Shown: positions 1 through 7,195 of the stretch, one piece after another | How positions within the stretch are numbered: position 1 is the first letter of the stretch | Layout: each line of letters begins with the position of its first letter | Assembly (NCBI RefSeq): GCF_001188955.3 | Contig: NZ_JPRF03000026.1 | Span: 47,056 to 111,055, forward strand | Reading direction: 5' to 3' | DNA: 64,000 nucleotides | Source of the DNA: Kitasatospora aureofaciens | GTDB taxonomy: Bacteria; Actinomycetota; Actinomycetes; Streptomycetales; Streptomycetaceae | Made by a program: the position numbers and the translations under genes | The notes under the pieces: model-generated | The model's database searches: none | What the model saw: the letters and a program-made list of their open reading frames with translations, nothing else | What the model was told of the DNA's origin: nothing

Positions 1-766
1 GGTCCTCGCCCTGGTGCAGCGTCAGCACCGTCGGCGCCGTCACCGCGCCCAGCTCGCGCAGGTACGCGCCGAAGGCGGCCGCGGCGGCGCCGGTGGCCGG
101 GTCCTCGACCACACCGCCGACCGGGAACGGGTCGCGGACGTGGAAGACCTCGGCGGCCTCGCGCCAGACCAGTTGCAGGGTGACCAGGTCACGGGCGCGC
201 ATGAAGGCGGCCAGGCCGTCGAAGTCGTAGTCCAGCCGGGCCAGTCGGGCCCGGGTGCCCGCGGCGAGGACCAGGTGCCGGGCACCGGCGTAGCCGATCC
301 GCGGCGGGAACGCCGGGTCCAGGTCGGCGGCCGCCCAGCCGAGCAGCGCGAGCGCCTCCTCGACGTCCGCGGCCGGCACCTCCTCGACCTTCGGCTCGAC
401 GCTGGTCAGCGTCGCCCGCAAGCCGTCGGCACCTCGCTCGACCTCGACCGGGACGTCACCGGCGGCGGTGCTGAACACGAACCGCCCGGGGCCGATCCGG
501 TCGGCGAGCGCGACGGCGGAGGCCACCGTCGCGTGCCCGCAGAACGGCACCTCGGTGAGCGGGCTGAAGTACCGCACGCGGTACGTGTCCCGGGCGTCCC
601 CCGGGGTCAGGAACGCGGTCTCGGAGTACCCGACCTCGGCGGCGACGGCGAGCATCCGCTCCTCCGTCAGGCCGGTGGCGTCGAGCACCACGCCCGCCGG
701 ATTGCCGCCCTCGGGGCGGATCGCGAAGGCGGCGTAGCGAAGGATCTCAGGAGCGTCGTCGGTCAT
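1..766 (-). CDS. PhzF family isomerase-like protein, 3' end outside window
   Basis: The reading frame starts at the ATG complementary to 764-766 (MTDDAPEILRYAAFA) and runs off the left edge, so the C-terminus is missing. The PhzF fold is shown by NPAGVV near residue 22, the S-E-T-A-F segment carrying the Glu expected at the active site near residue 49, and FCGHAT near residue 78. A second glycine-rich segment, DPATGAAAAAFG, belongs to the second half of the fold. Family members isomerise or epimerise small metabolites, from phenazine precursors to amino-acid-like compounds, in the cytoplasm. Nothing nearby suggests phenazine synthesis, so a general small-molecule isomerase is more likely. The substrate cannot be read from the sequence. 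Confidence 0.85.
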   Translation of the reverse strand, partial: MTDDAPEILRYAAFAIRPEGGNPAGVVLDATGLTEERMLAVAAEVGYSETAFLTPGDARDTYRVRYFSPLTEVPFCGHATVASAVALADRIGPGRFVFSTAAGDVPVEVERGADGLRATLTSVEPKVEEVPAADVEEALALLGWAAADLDPAFPPRIGYAGARHLVLAAGTRARLARLDYDFDGLAAFMRARDLVTLQLVWREAAEVFHVRDPFPVGGVVEDPATGAAAAAFGAYLRELGAVTAPTVLTLHQGED

Positions 767-813
767 GACCGGACGAACGTCCCGCCGGTGATCACTGTTC
801 CCGGCGGCCCGCG

Positions 814-1908
814 TCAACGCAGCACCGCCTCCAGGAAGTCCGAGCCCAGTCGGGCACTGCCGGCCAGGTCCAGCTGGTAGAGCATGTACCGCCCGCGCCG
901 CTCGGTGATCAGCAGCCCGGCCCTGCGCAGCACGGCCAGGTGGCGGGACACCTCGGGCGCGCTGAGCTGCCAGGCGGTGGCGAGTTCGCCGGTGGTGTGC
1001 GGGCCCCGGGCGATGGTGCGGGCCAGCCGCAGCCGGATCGGGTGGGCGAGCGCCTCCAGCCGCTGCTGGACCAGGGCGAGCGAGACCGGCTCTGGCAGTC
1101 CGGCCTCGGCGACGGGGTACTGCAGCACCGGCCGCCAGCCCTGGGCGTACACCGCCAGCAGGTGGGGGCGGCCGAAGACGGTGGGGATGAAGGTGACGCC
1201 GCCCCGGTCGGCGGCGCTGGCGGTGCTGTCCTGCAGCTTGTCGATGACGATCCGCCGCCGCCCGTCGCGCTCGTCCAGGGAGACCGAGGGGGACATCGCG
1301 GCGACCGCCTCGGCGAGGCCGCGGCGGGCGAGCAGGTCGGCCTTGCGCCGGGCATCGGCCGCGAGGTCGGGCAGGACGCGCTGCCAGGCGTCGGCGAAGA
1401 ACGCGGACTGGCAGTCCTCCAGCAACTGCCGCACCAGGGCCCGCACCGCGGGCGGATCGGCGAGCAGCCGCTCCGCGAAGGCGGCCTGCCGGGGGCCCCG
1501 GGCGAGGGCGAGGTCGCGGGCGCGCTCATTGGCGACCGGGTCGGTGAGCGGGGAGGCCAGCCGGTAGGGGAACCGGGAGGCGCCGCAGGTGGTGATCAGG
1601 GCGGAGGCGACGTACCGCTCGTCGTCGAGCCGGTCGACGGCGTCGAGTTCCTCGGCGAGGGTGGTGCCGGGCAGGCCGGGGACGAGGAAGTCGGCGCGCG
1701 AGGAGCGCCACAGGAAGTCGGCCTCCAACAGCCGCTCGGCGAGTTCCGGCGGGATCGCGGCGGTCGTACTGGCCGCCCAGCCGTGCAGCGCCGGGTGGTG
1801 CGCGGGCTCGGAGAGCACGTGCAGCACGGCGTTCAGCTCGGCCAGCGGGGACGGGCTGAAGAGCAGGCGCTCCTCGGGCAAACCGGTGATGTCTATCGTC
1901 ACGCTCAT
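814..1908 (-). CDS. DUF5937 / ArsR-family winged-helix regulator
   Basis: A 364-residue protein starting MSVTIDITGLPEERLLFSPSPLAEL at the ATG complementary to 1906-1908. An upstream in-frame extension exists, but this start has the GAGGTGGG ribosome site inside the shared leader at 1905-1985. Residues 1-270 match what I know as the DUF5937 domain. The last about 90 residues (HPIRLRLARTIARGPHTTGELA, then a recognition helix with SAPEVSRHLAVLRRAGL) form an ArsR winged helix. No metal-binding Cys pair is visible in the helix, so the inducer is probably not a metal. It is divergent from an MFS exporter across a perfect palindrome, which suggests it represses that exporter and itself. The ligand is unknown. 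Confidence 0.87.
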   Translation of the reverse strand: MSVTIDITGLPEERLLFSPSPLAELNAVLHVLSEPAHHPALHGWAASTTAAIPPELAERLLEADFLWRSSRADFLVPGLPGTTLAEELDAVDRLDDERYVASALITTCGASRFPYRLASPLTDPVANERARDLALARGPRQAAFAERLLADPPAVRALVRQLLEDCQSAFFADAWQRVLPDLAADARRKADLLARRGLAEAVAAMSPSVSLDERDGRRRIVIDKLQDSTASAADRGGVTFIPTVFGRPHLLAVYAQGWRPVLQYPVAEAGLPEPVSLALVQQRLEALAHPIRLRLARTIARGPHTTGELATAWQLSAPEVSRHLAVLRRAGLLITERRGRYMLYQLDLAGSARLGSDFLEAVLR

Positions 1909-1985
1909 GCGCCCACCTCGCTGCGCTCGGCAGGGGCACTCGCCCACCCGCACCTCTCGACGGTTCGCTCGCTTCGCTCACTCAC
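1905..1985 (-). promoter_or_regulatory. Conserved 26-codon leader peptide element, copy A
   Basis: Read leftward from the GTG at 1985 this encodes a 26-residue peptide starting MSERSER and ending APAERSEVGA. Its TGA overlaps the ATG of the ArsR-type gene (GCATGA). The same peptide, at the same distance from its gene, occurs at 4148-4228. The ribosome site of the downstream gene (GAGGTGGG) lies in the peptide's last codons, so translation of the two should be coupled. The segment around the ribosome site can fold into an imperfect stem (GCCCCTGCC with GGTGGGCGC). Whether the peptide is really made is inference. Confidence 0.55.
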
Positions 1986-2021
1986 GACAACCGATCCTGC
2001 CACCCTCTCCCACCTGCCCTT

Positions 2022-2052
2022 CCGTCGATTGACGCCAATCGTCAATCGACGG
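2022..2052. promoter_or_regulatory. Perfect 13-bp inverted repeat, probable ArsR operator
   Basis: CCGTCGATTGACG and its exact reverse complement CGTCAATCGACGG are separated by five bases (CCAAT). The site lies between the divergent ArsR-type regulator and the MFS gene, 35 bases before the exporter's ATG. ArsR-family dimers bind inverted repeats of this size, so this is the natural operator for both directions. Confidence 0.7.
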
Positions 2053-2087
2053 GACACCGGCCCCCACCCGGGCGGACCGTACCGGCC

Positions 2088-3368
2088 ATGAGTGTGACCC
2101 AGGAGAAGTCCGTCCATGACCACGCCGCCGTCCGCACCGGCGAGCCGGCCGCCCCGCCGATCGGTACCGGCCGCAACGGCCCGTCCGCCCTGCTGAGCCT
2201 GCTGACCGCCGCGGGTGGCCCCCGGTACGCAGCGGCGCTCGCCGTCGACGCGGTGGGCGGCGGCATGCTGCGCCCGTTCCTGCTGCTGTACGGCGTCGGG
2301 GTGCTGCACCTGCACGCCGGATCGGTCGGCCTGGCGCTGTCCGCCGGGATGGTCGCGGGCCTGCTGGTGGTGCCGCTGACCGGCCGTTGGATCGACAGCG
2401 GCGCCCGCACCCTGCCCGCCGCCGTCACCCTGGTGCTCCGGTCGGCCGGCGCGCTGACCCTCCTGACGGCCGACGGGCTGGTGCTGTTCACCGCGGCGGC
2501 GGTGCTGTTCGGCATCGGCAGCCAGTCCTGGCCGACCACCCACGCCGCCGTGGTGAGCACCCTGACCGAGGGCCGGCTGCGGGACGCCGCACTCGCGGCC
2601 GGCAAGTCGGTGCGCAACGCGGGCCTGGGCGCGGGCGCGCTGCTGGCCACCGTCGCGGTCGCCGGCGGCACGGACTCGATCCGGCTGCTGGCCGGGGTGA
2701 CGGGCGTGGCCTGCCTGGTCGCCGCCGCCCTGGTCGGTTCGCTGCGGGTCCGGGCGCCGCAGAAGGCCGCCGAGCGAGCCGGGGCCGCCGTGGCGCCGGG
2801 CGAGCCGCTGCGCCGGATCACCGTGCTGAGCCTGGCCAATCTGCCGTACGCGTTCTGCTTCGACGTGCTGGAGGTGGCGCTGCCCGCGCTGCTGGTGCTG
2901 CACCTGCACACCTCCGCGGCCTGGTCCTCGGGCGTGTTCGTGGGCAACACCGTGCTGGTGATCGTGCTGCAGCTGGCCGTCGTGCTCCGGCTGGCGAAGC
3001 GCTCGCGGCGGGCCGTGCTGGCGGCCGCGGGGGCCGTGCTGAGCGTCTCCTACCTGGGCTTCTGGGCAGCAGGCACATTGGGCGGCACCTCGGGGGCGGC
3101 GGGCGTCGCGGCAGTGGCCGTGCTGTACACGCTGGGCGAGATCCTCTACACCGGTTCGGGCACGGCCCTGGTCGCGGCCTCCGCTCCGCCGCACCTGCTC
3201 GGGCGGGCGCTGGCCCGGTGGGAGCTGTCCTCGGGGGTCGGCCGGGCGGCGGCGCCGGCGGTGCTGACGGCGCTGCTGGCCTCCGGCCCCGGGCTGCTCT
3301 GGGGGGCGCTCGCGCTGACCACGGCGGTCGGGGCGCTGGCGGTGCTGCGGCTGGGGCCGACGGAGTAG
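2088..3368 (+). CDS. MFS transporter, probable exporter
   Basis: A 426-residue membrane protein, the usual length for the major facilitator superfamily. About twelve hydrophobic stretches are visible, with a soluble N-terminal tail of roughly 35 residues and a central charged loop near residues 215-240. The motif-A-like loop between helices 2 and 3 reads LTGRWIDSGARTLP. The start MSVTQEKSVHDH is the first ATG after the palindrome at 2022-2052. Its divergent neighbour is an ArsR-type regulator, an arrangement typical of inducible efflux pumps. The substrate is unknown. The alternative, an importer, is less likely given the regulator. Confidence 0.85.
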   Translation: MSVTQEKSVHDHAAVRTGEPAAPPIGTGRNGPSALLSLLTAAGGPRYAAALAVDAVGGGMLRPFLLLYGVGVLHLHAGSVGLALSAGMVAGLLVVPLTGRWIDSGARTLPAAVTLVLRSAGALTLLTADGLVLFTAAAVLFGIGSQSWPTTHAAVVSTLTEGRLRDAALAAGKSVRNAGLGAGALLATVAVAGGTDSIRLLAGVTGVACLVAAALVGSLRVRAPQKAAERAGAAVAPGEPLRRITVLSLANLPYAFCFDVLEVALPALLVLHLHTSAAWSSGVFVGNTVLVIVLQLAVVLRLAKRSRRAVLAAAGAVLSVSYLGFWAAGTLGGTSGAAGVAAVAVLYTLGEILYTGSGTALVAASAPPHLLGRALARWELSSGVGRAAAPAVLTALLASGPGLLWGALALTTAVGALAVLRLGPTE

Positions 3369-3400
3369 GGCGTGTTCGACGGGATGGGATGATCATCGGC

Positions 3401-3964
3401 ATGGCCCTGACCCCGTACCAGCAGCAGCTGCACGACCGAGTCGTCGCCGCGACCGAGGTGGTCCCCCCGCCGGCGCCCTGGCGGCCGGTCCGCGGCGGAC
3501 TGATCCCGGTCGGCGGGCTGACGGGCATCGGCTTCGCCGTCCACCCCGAGACCGGGCACGACCTCGTGCTGACGGTCTCCAGCACCGGGCACGGCCTGTT
3601 CGACGCGGTGACGGGCGAGAAGCTGGAGCGCGACTACGACCCGGAGGAGGACCCGGACGGCCCGGACCTCTCCTGCCCCGGCATCGGCCCGGTCGCCGAC
3701 GTCCGGATCCCGGTGGCCGGCCTGTGGGGCGGCGGCCTCCACACCGACGCGGCCGGCGGCTGGGGCGTCGAGGTGATCTCCCCGGAGTGGCCGCACCACC
3801 GCGTCCTGCTCACCTCCGGCCCCTGGACCGGCGAGCACGGCCAGGCCTGGCACCACGTCTTCCACGTCTGCTGGTCCGAGTTCCGCGCCGCCGGCTTCTC
3901 CCCCACCGGCCGCACCCTCGCCGTGGCCACCAGCAGCGACCTCACCCTCTGGACCCGGCACTGA
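3401..3964 (+). CDS. Hypothetical protein, 187 aa
   Basis: An intact frame starting MALTPYQQQLHDRV; an earlier in-frame ATG at 3389 would add four residues (MIIG). No signal peptide or membrane segment is visible. Residues 40-75 contain HPETGHDLVLTVSSTGHGLFD, and the protein is rich in Gly, Trp and His, suggesting a compact beta fold. The end (GRTLAVATSSDLTLWTR) resembles one blade of a beta-propeller. It follows the MFS gene by 32 bases on the same strand and may be co-transcribed, but no function can be assigned. A possible terminator hairpin follows at 4018-4066. Confidence 0.7.
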   Translation: MALTPYQQQLHDRVVAATEVVPPPAPWRPVRGGLIPVGGLTGIGFAVHPETGHDLVLTVSSTGHGLFDAVTGEKLERDYDPEEDPDGPDLSCPGIGPVADVRIPVAGLWGGGLHTDAAGGWGVEVISPEWPHHRVLLTSGPWTGEHGQAWHHVFHVCWSEFRAAGFSPTGRTLAVATSSDLTLWTRH

Positions 3965-4017
3965 CGCCGCTCAACACCGGTGGCCGGGTCCGCGATGCGG
4001 ACGGGGTGTCGTCCGAG

Positions 4018-4066
4018 CCCGCGGCGGTGTGCACCCGATCGGCTGCACACGGCGTGCCGCCGCGGG
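4018..4066 (+). terminator. Two-tier hairpin after the hypothetical gene
   Basis: The outer stem CCCGCGGCGG pairs exactly with CCGCCGCGGG, and an inner stem TGTGCA pairs with TGCACA around a ten-base loop, with a seven-base bulge on the 3' side. It lies 54 bases after the stop at 3964. There is no T-run, as is usual for actinomycete terminators. It could also be an operator for the hydrolase gene downstream. Confidence 0.45.
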
Positions 4067-4147
4067 CCGGGGCTCCGGATGCGGACCGGGCCGCCAGCGC
4101 CGATGCTGGCGACGAGGCGTGCCCGGCCAGAGGAAGGACCACTAGGA

Positions 4148-4228
4148 ATGAGCGAACGCAGTGAGCGAGTCGGCACAAGGTGCGGGTTGCGCGAAGCGCC
4201 TGCCGAGCGAAGCGAGGTGGGCGCATGA
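4148..4228 (+). promoter_or_regulatory. Conserved 26-codon leader peptide element, copy B
   Basis: This starts with ATG at 4148 and encodes MSERSER, a variable centre, and APAERSEVGA. The TGA at 4226-4228 overlaps the ATG of the hydrolase at 4225. Twenty of 26 residues match copy A at 1905-1985, with no gaps. The flanking codons differ mostly at third positions, while the variable centre differs in amino acids. A nine-pair stem (GCGCCTGCC with GGTGGGCGC) covers the downstream ribosome site. A ribosome finishing the leader would open it. Confidence 0.55.
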
Positions 4229-5028
4229 GCGCTCTCGACTTCGAGATCATCGACGCTCCCGACAGCTCGCTCAACAAGACCGCCGTCCTGGTCAGCGGCC
4301 CGAACAACGCCCTCCTGGTGGACGCCGGGTTCACCCGTTCCGACGGGCGCCGGCTGGTCGAGCGGGTGCGTGCCACCGGCAAGGAGCTGACCACCGTGTT
4401 CGTCAGCCACGGCGACCCGGACTTCTACTTCGGAGCCCAGGAGGTCCAGGACGCCTTCCCCCGGGCCCGCTTCCTGGCCACCGCCTCGACCGTGGAGCAC
4501 ATCCAGGAGACCTTCGAGGAGAAGCTGCGGGCCTGGGCGCACCTGGGCCCCGAGCTGCCCACCCGGCTGGTGCGACCCGAGGTGCTGCCCGGGGACGAAC
4601 TCGTCTTCGAGGGCCACCGGTTCGAGCTGCGCGGCGCCGACTTCCACCTGCCCGACCGGCACTACCTGTGGCAGCACCACCACCGCGCGGTGCTCGGCGG
4701 GGTGCTGCTCTTCGAGGGTCTGCACGTGTGGACGGCCGACACCCCGACCGCCGCCCAACGGACCGCCTGGATCGATCTGTTGGACGGCATGGAGGCGCTC
4801 CACCCGACCTGGGTGGCGGCCGGTCACCGGGTCGCCGACGCCCCCACCGACCTGAACGCCATCGACCACACCCGCGCCTACCTGCGCGCCTTCGAGACCG
4901 AACTGGGCCGCAGCGCCGACGCGGCCGCCGCCAAGGAGGCGCTGGAGCGGCGCTTCCCCGAGCTGGGTCTGCGGATCGCGGTCGACATCGGCACCAAGGT
5001 CGCCAAGGGCGAGATGGCGTGGGGGTGA
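4225..5028 (+). CDS. MBL-fold metallo-hydrolase
   Basis: A 267-residue protein starting MSALDFEIIDAPDSSLNKTAVLVSG. The start is fixed by the overlapping leader stop and the GAGGTGGG ribosome site. The metal motif appears as SHGDPDFYFG near residue 66, a variant of HxHxDH in which the second His is Asp and the final His is Phe. Later ligands are plausible in DFHLPDRH (near residue 145), HVWTADTP and AAGHRVAD (near 205). The family hydrolyses esters, lactones or thioesters with one or two metals. Together with the small NTF2-fold protein starting eight bases later it probably forms an operon. The substrate is unknown. Confidence 0.82.
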   Translation: MSALDFEIIDAPDSSLNKTAVLVSGPNNALLVDAGFTRSDGRRLVERVRATGKELTTVFVSHGDPDFYFGAQEVQDAFPRARFLATASTVEHIQETFEEKLRAWAHLGPELPTRLVRPEVLPGDELVFEGHRFELRGADFHLPDRHYLWQHHHRAVLGGVLLFEGLHVWTADTPTAAQRTAWIDLLDGMEALHPTWVAAGHRVADAPTDLNAIDHTRAYLRAFETELGRSADAAAAKEALERRFPELGLRIAVDIGTKVAKGEMAWG

Positions 5029-5035
5029 GCAACCG

Positions 5036-5467
5036 GTGATCGAGATCCCCCGGGACGTGGCCGGCTTCGCCGAGTCCCCCGCCCCCGCGGACGTGGTGCG
5101 CCGCCAGTACCTGGCCTCCGCCCGCGGCGACCTGGCCGCGCTGCGCAGCACCCTCGCCGAGGACGTCGAGTGGACCGAGATGGCCGGTTTCCCGCTGGCC
5201 GGCACCTACCGCACCCCGAAGGGCGTCATCGCCCACGTCATGGAGCGACTGGCCGCCGAGTGGGACCACTGGACGGCGCACGACGACACCTACGTGGTGG
5301 ACGGCGAGAACGTGGTGGTGCTGGGCCGCTACACGGCCGTGCACAGGGACACCGGAAAGCCGCTCTCGGTCCGGGTCGCCCACCACTTCACGGTGCGCGG
5401 CGGCCGGATCGTCCGGTTCGAGCAGTTCACGGACACCGCGCTGGTAAGGGACGCGACGACGGGGTGA
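5036..5467 (+). CDS. SnoaL-like / NTF2-fold protein
   Basis: A 143-residue protein starting with GTG at 5036, seven bases after the hydrolase stop. The sequence has the cone-shaped SnoaL/NTF2 pattern: an opening helix with VRRQYLASARGDLAALRSTLAEDVEWTE, a GTYRTPKGV segment, and C-terminal strands VRVAHHFTVRGGRIVRFEQFTD. Such proteins are small-molecule isomerases, cyclases or hydrolases, or binding proteins without catalysis. The tight spacing suggests it acts with the MBL-fold hydrolase. No catalytic residue can be named with confidence. Confidence 0.83.
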   Translation: MIEIPRDVAGFAESPAPADVVRRQYLASARGDLAALRSTLAEDVEWTEMAGFPLAGTYRTPKGVIAHVMERLAAEWDHWTAHDDTYVVDGENVVVLGRYTAVHRDTGKPLSVRVAHHFTVRGGRIVRFEQFTDTALVRDATTG

Positions 5468-5590
5468 CGCCCGGGTGATCCGGAGCGCCCGCGGTCGCGC
5501 CGTTCACCCGAACGGGTCAGCGCGGCGCGGCGCGCCCGGCGCGGTCTCGACAGACCACCCGGACGGCGGCAGGCTGGCCCCGGATCTTCA

Positions 5591-5660
5591 ACGCAGCGCA
5601 ATCCACGCAGCGCAATCAACGCAACGCGATCAACGGAGCGCGATCCACGGAGCGCAAGGA
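5591..5660 (+). repeat. Five 14-bp tandem repeats upstream of the flavoprotein gene
   Basis: Five head-to-tail units start at 5591, 5605, 5619, 5633 and 5647, each close to ACGCAGCGCAATCC. The last unit is altered to end in AAGGA and supplies the ribosome site (AAGGAG, 5656-5661) six bases before the ATG at 5668. The array has an exact period, so copy number could vary by slippage and change the 5' leader. Confidence 0.8.
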
Positions 5661-5667
5661 GTCGGGA

Positions 5668-6942
5668 ATGGCGGACAGCGAGCGGCCGATCGTGATCGTC
5701 GGGGCGTCCCTGGGCGGGGCCAAGGCGGCCGAGGCACTGCGCGAGGCCGGATACCGGGGCGGCATCGTCCTGATCGGCGAGGAGCACGAGCGCCCGTACG
5801 AGCGGCCGCCGCTGTCCAAGGGCTACCTGACGGGCAAGGACGACCGGGAGAAGATCTACGTCCACCCGCCGCAGTGGTACGCCGAGCACGACATCACCCT
5901 GCGCCTCGGCACGGCGGTGGCCGCGATCGACCCGGCCGCCCACACCGTGACCCTGGCGGACGACGGCCAGGTGGGCTACCACAAGCTGCTGCTGACCACC
6001 GGCTCGGAGCCGCGCCGGCTGCCGGTGCCCGGCGCGGAGCAGGACGGCGTGCTCTACCTGCGCCGGGTCGACGACAGCGACCGGATCAAGGCCGCGCTGC
6101 GCCCGGGCGCCCGGATCGCGGTGATCGGCGCCGGCTGGATCGGCCTGGAGGTGGCGGCCGCGGCCCGTACGGTGGGCGCCGAGGTCACCGTCCTGGAGGC
6201 GCTGGAGCTGCCGCTGCTGCGGGTGCTCGGCCGGGAGGTCGCCCAGGTCTTCGCCGACCTGCACCGCGACCACGGCGTGGACCTGCGCTTCGGCGTCCAG
6301 GTGACCGAACTGACCGGCGCCGACGGCAAGGTGAGCGGCGTGAAGCTCGGCGACGGCAGCGAGGTGGCGGCCGACGCGGTGGTGGTCGGCATCGGCATCT
6401 CCCCCGCCACCGCGCTGGCCGAGGCCGCCGGGCTGGAGGTCGACAACGGCATCAGGACCGACCAGCACCTGCGCACCTCGGACCCGGACGTGTACGCGGC
6501 CGGGGACGTCGCCAACGCCCACCACCCGCTGTTCGACCGGCACATCCGGGTCGAGCACTGGGCCAACGCCCTCAACCAGCCGCAGACCGCCGCCCGCGCG
6601 ATGCTCGGGCAGCCGGACGCGGTGTACGACCGGGTCCCGTACTTCTTCACCGATGCCGAGTGGACACCCCGGCAGCCTAACGAGCCGGTGGCGTCGCGGG
6701 ACAAGCTGAGCATGGAATACCTCGGCTACGTCGAGCCTGACGGCTACGACCGGGTCGTGTTCCGAGGGGACGTGAAGGCCAACGAGTTCATCGCGTTCTG
6801 GCTCAAGGACGGCCGGGTCCTCGCCGGTATGAACATGAACGTCTGGGACGTCACCGACCCGATCCGCGAACTGATCGTCTCCAAGCGCGTGGTGGACGCC
6901 GACCGCCTGGCGAACCCGAACATCGCCCTCGGCGAGGTTTGA
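5668..6942 (+). CDS. FAD-dependent ferredoxin-reductase-like oxidoreductase, 3' end apparently replaced
   Basis: A 424-residue flavoprotein of the rhodocoxin/putidaredoxin reductase type, which passes electrons from NAD(P)H through FAD to a ferredoxin, often for a P450. Motifs: the FAD-binding start IVGASLGGAKAAEAL, ERPPLSKGYL near residue 50, the NAD-binding VIGAGWIGLE near residue 152, and VYAAGDVA near residue 275. At residues 330-344 a segment (AEWTPRQPNEPV) not expected in the family interrupts YFFTD...MEY. From there on the gene may come from a different source. A diverged fragment of the same C-terminus lies at 19831-19986 beyond the island. No ferredoxin gene is adjacent; the nearest P450 is at 40468. 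Confidence 0.88.
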   Translation: MADSERPIVIVGASLGGAKAAEALREAGYRGGIVLIGEEHERPYERPPLSKGYLTGKDDREKIYVHPPQWYAEHDITLRLGTAVAAIDPAAHTVTLADDGQVGYHKLLLTTGSEPRRLPVPGAEQDGVLYLRRVDDSDRIKAALRPGARIAVIGAGWIGLEVAAAARTVGAEVTVLEALELPLLRVLGREVAQVFADLHRDHGVDLRFGVQVTELTGADGKVSGVKLGDGSEVAADAVVVGIGISPATALAEAAGLEVDNGIRTDQHLRTSDPDVYAAGDVANAHHPLFDRHIRVEHWANALNQPQTAARAMLGQPDAVYDRVPYFFTDAEWTPRQPNEPVASRDKLSMEYLGYVEPDGYDRVVFRGDVKANEFIAFWLKDGRVLAGMNMNVWDVTDPIRELIVSKRVVDADRLANPNIALGEV

Positions 6943-6972
6943 CTGGGCGTTTCGTTCCTGTCAGGTTCCGCG

Positions 6973-7195
6973 TCAGGTCTGGGTGGTCTCGCCGGTGAGT
7001 CGGCGGGTCATGAGGCCGATCATCGCGCCGTGGATCACGGCTTCGGAGCGGGCCGGCAGGGCTTCGTAGTCGCGGGCCAGGCGTCGGTGGTTCATGAGCC
7101 AGCCGAAGGTCCCGCTCGACTACCCAGCGTCGGGGCTGCTCGATGAGTCTCCTGGTCATGGGGGTGCGGCGGACGATCTCGACGTCGAGGGTGGG
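6973..7195 (-). pseudogene. C-terminal remnant of an IS5-type DDE transposase, frameshifted
   Basis: Read leftward, the frame gives LDVEIVRRTP...PRRWVVER, then, after one extra G near 7115, TFGWLMNHRRLARDYEALP and GAMIGLMTRRLTGETTQT followed by a stop at 6973-6975. The RWVVERTFGW...RRLxRDYE block is the conserved C-terminal E region of IS5-group transposases. Only about 70 codons remain, and the copy is cut right at the stop codon of the island's last gene. Bases 6943-6972 after its stop could be the IS terminal repeat. It cannot make an active transposase. Confidence 0.75.

Noticed and set aside
5668..6942. Flavoprotein and P450 as one electron-transfer operon
   Set aside because: The P450 is more than 33 kb away on the other strand and no ferredoxin gene lies near either.
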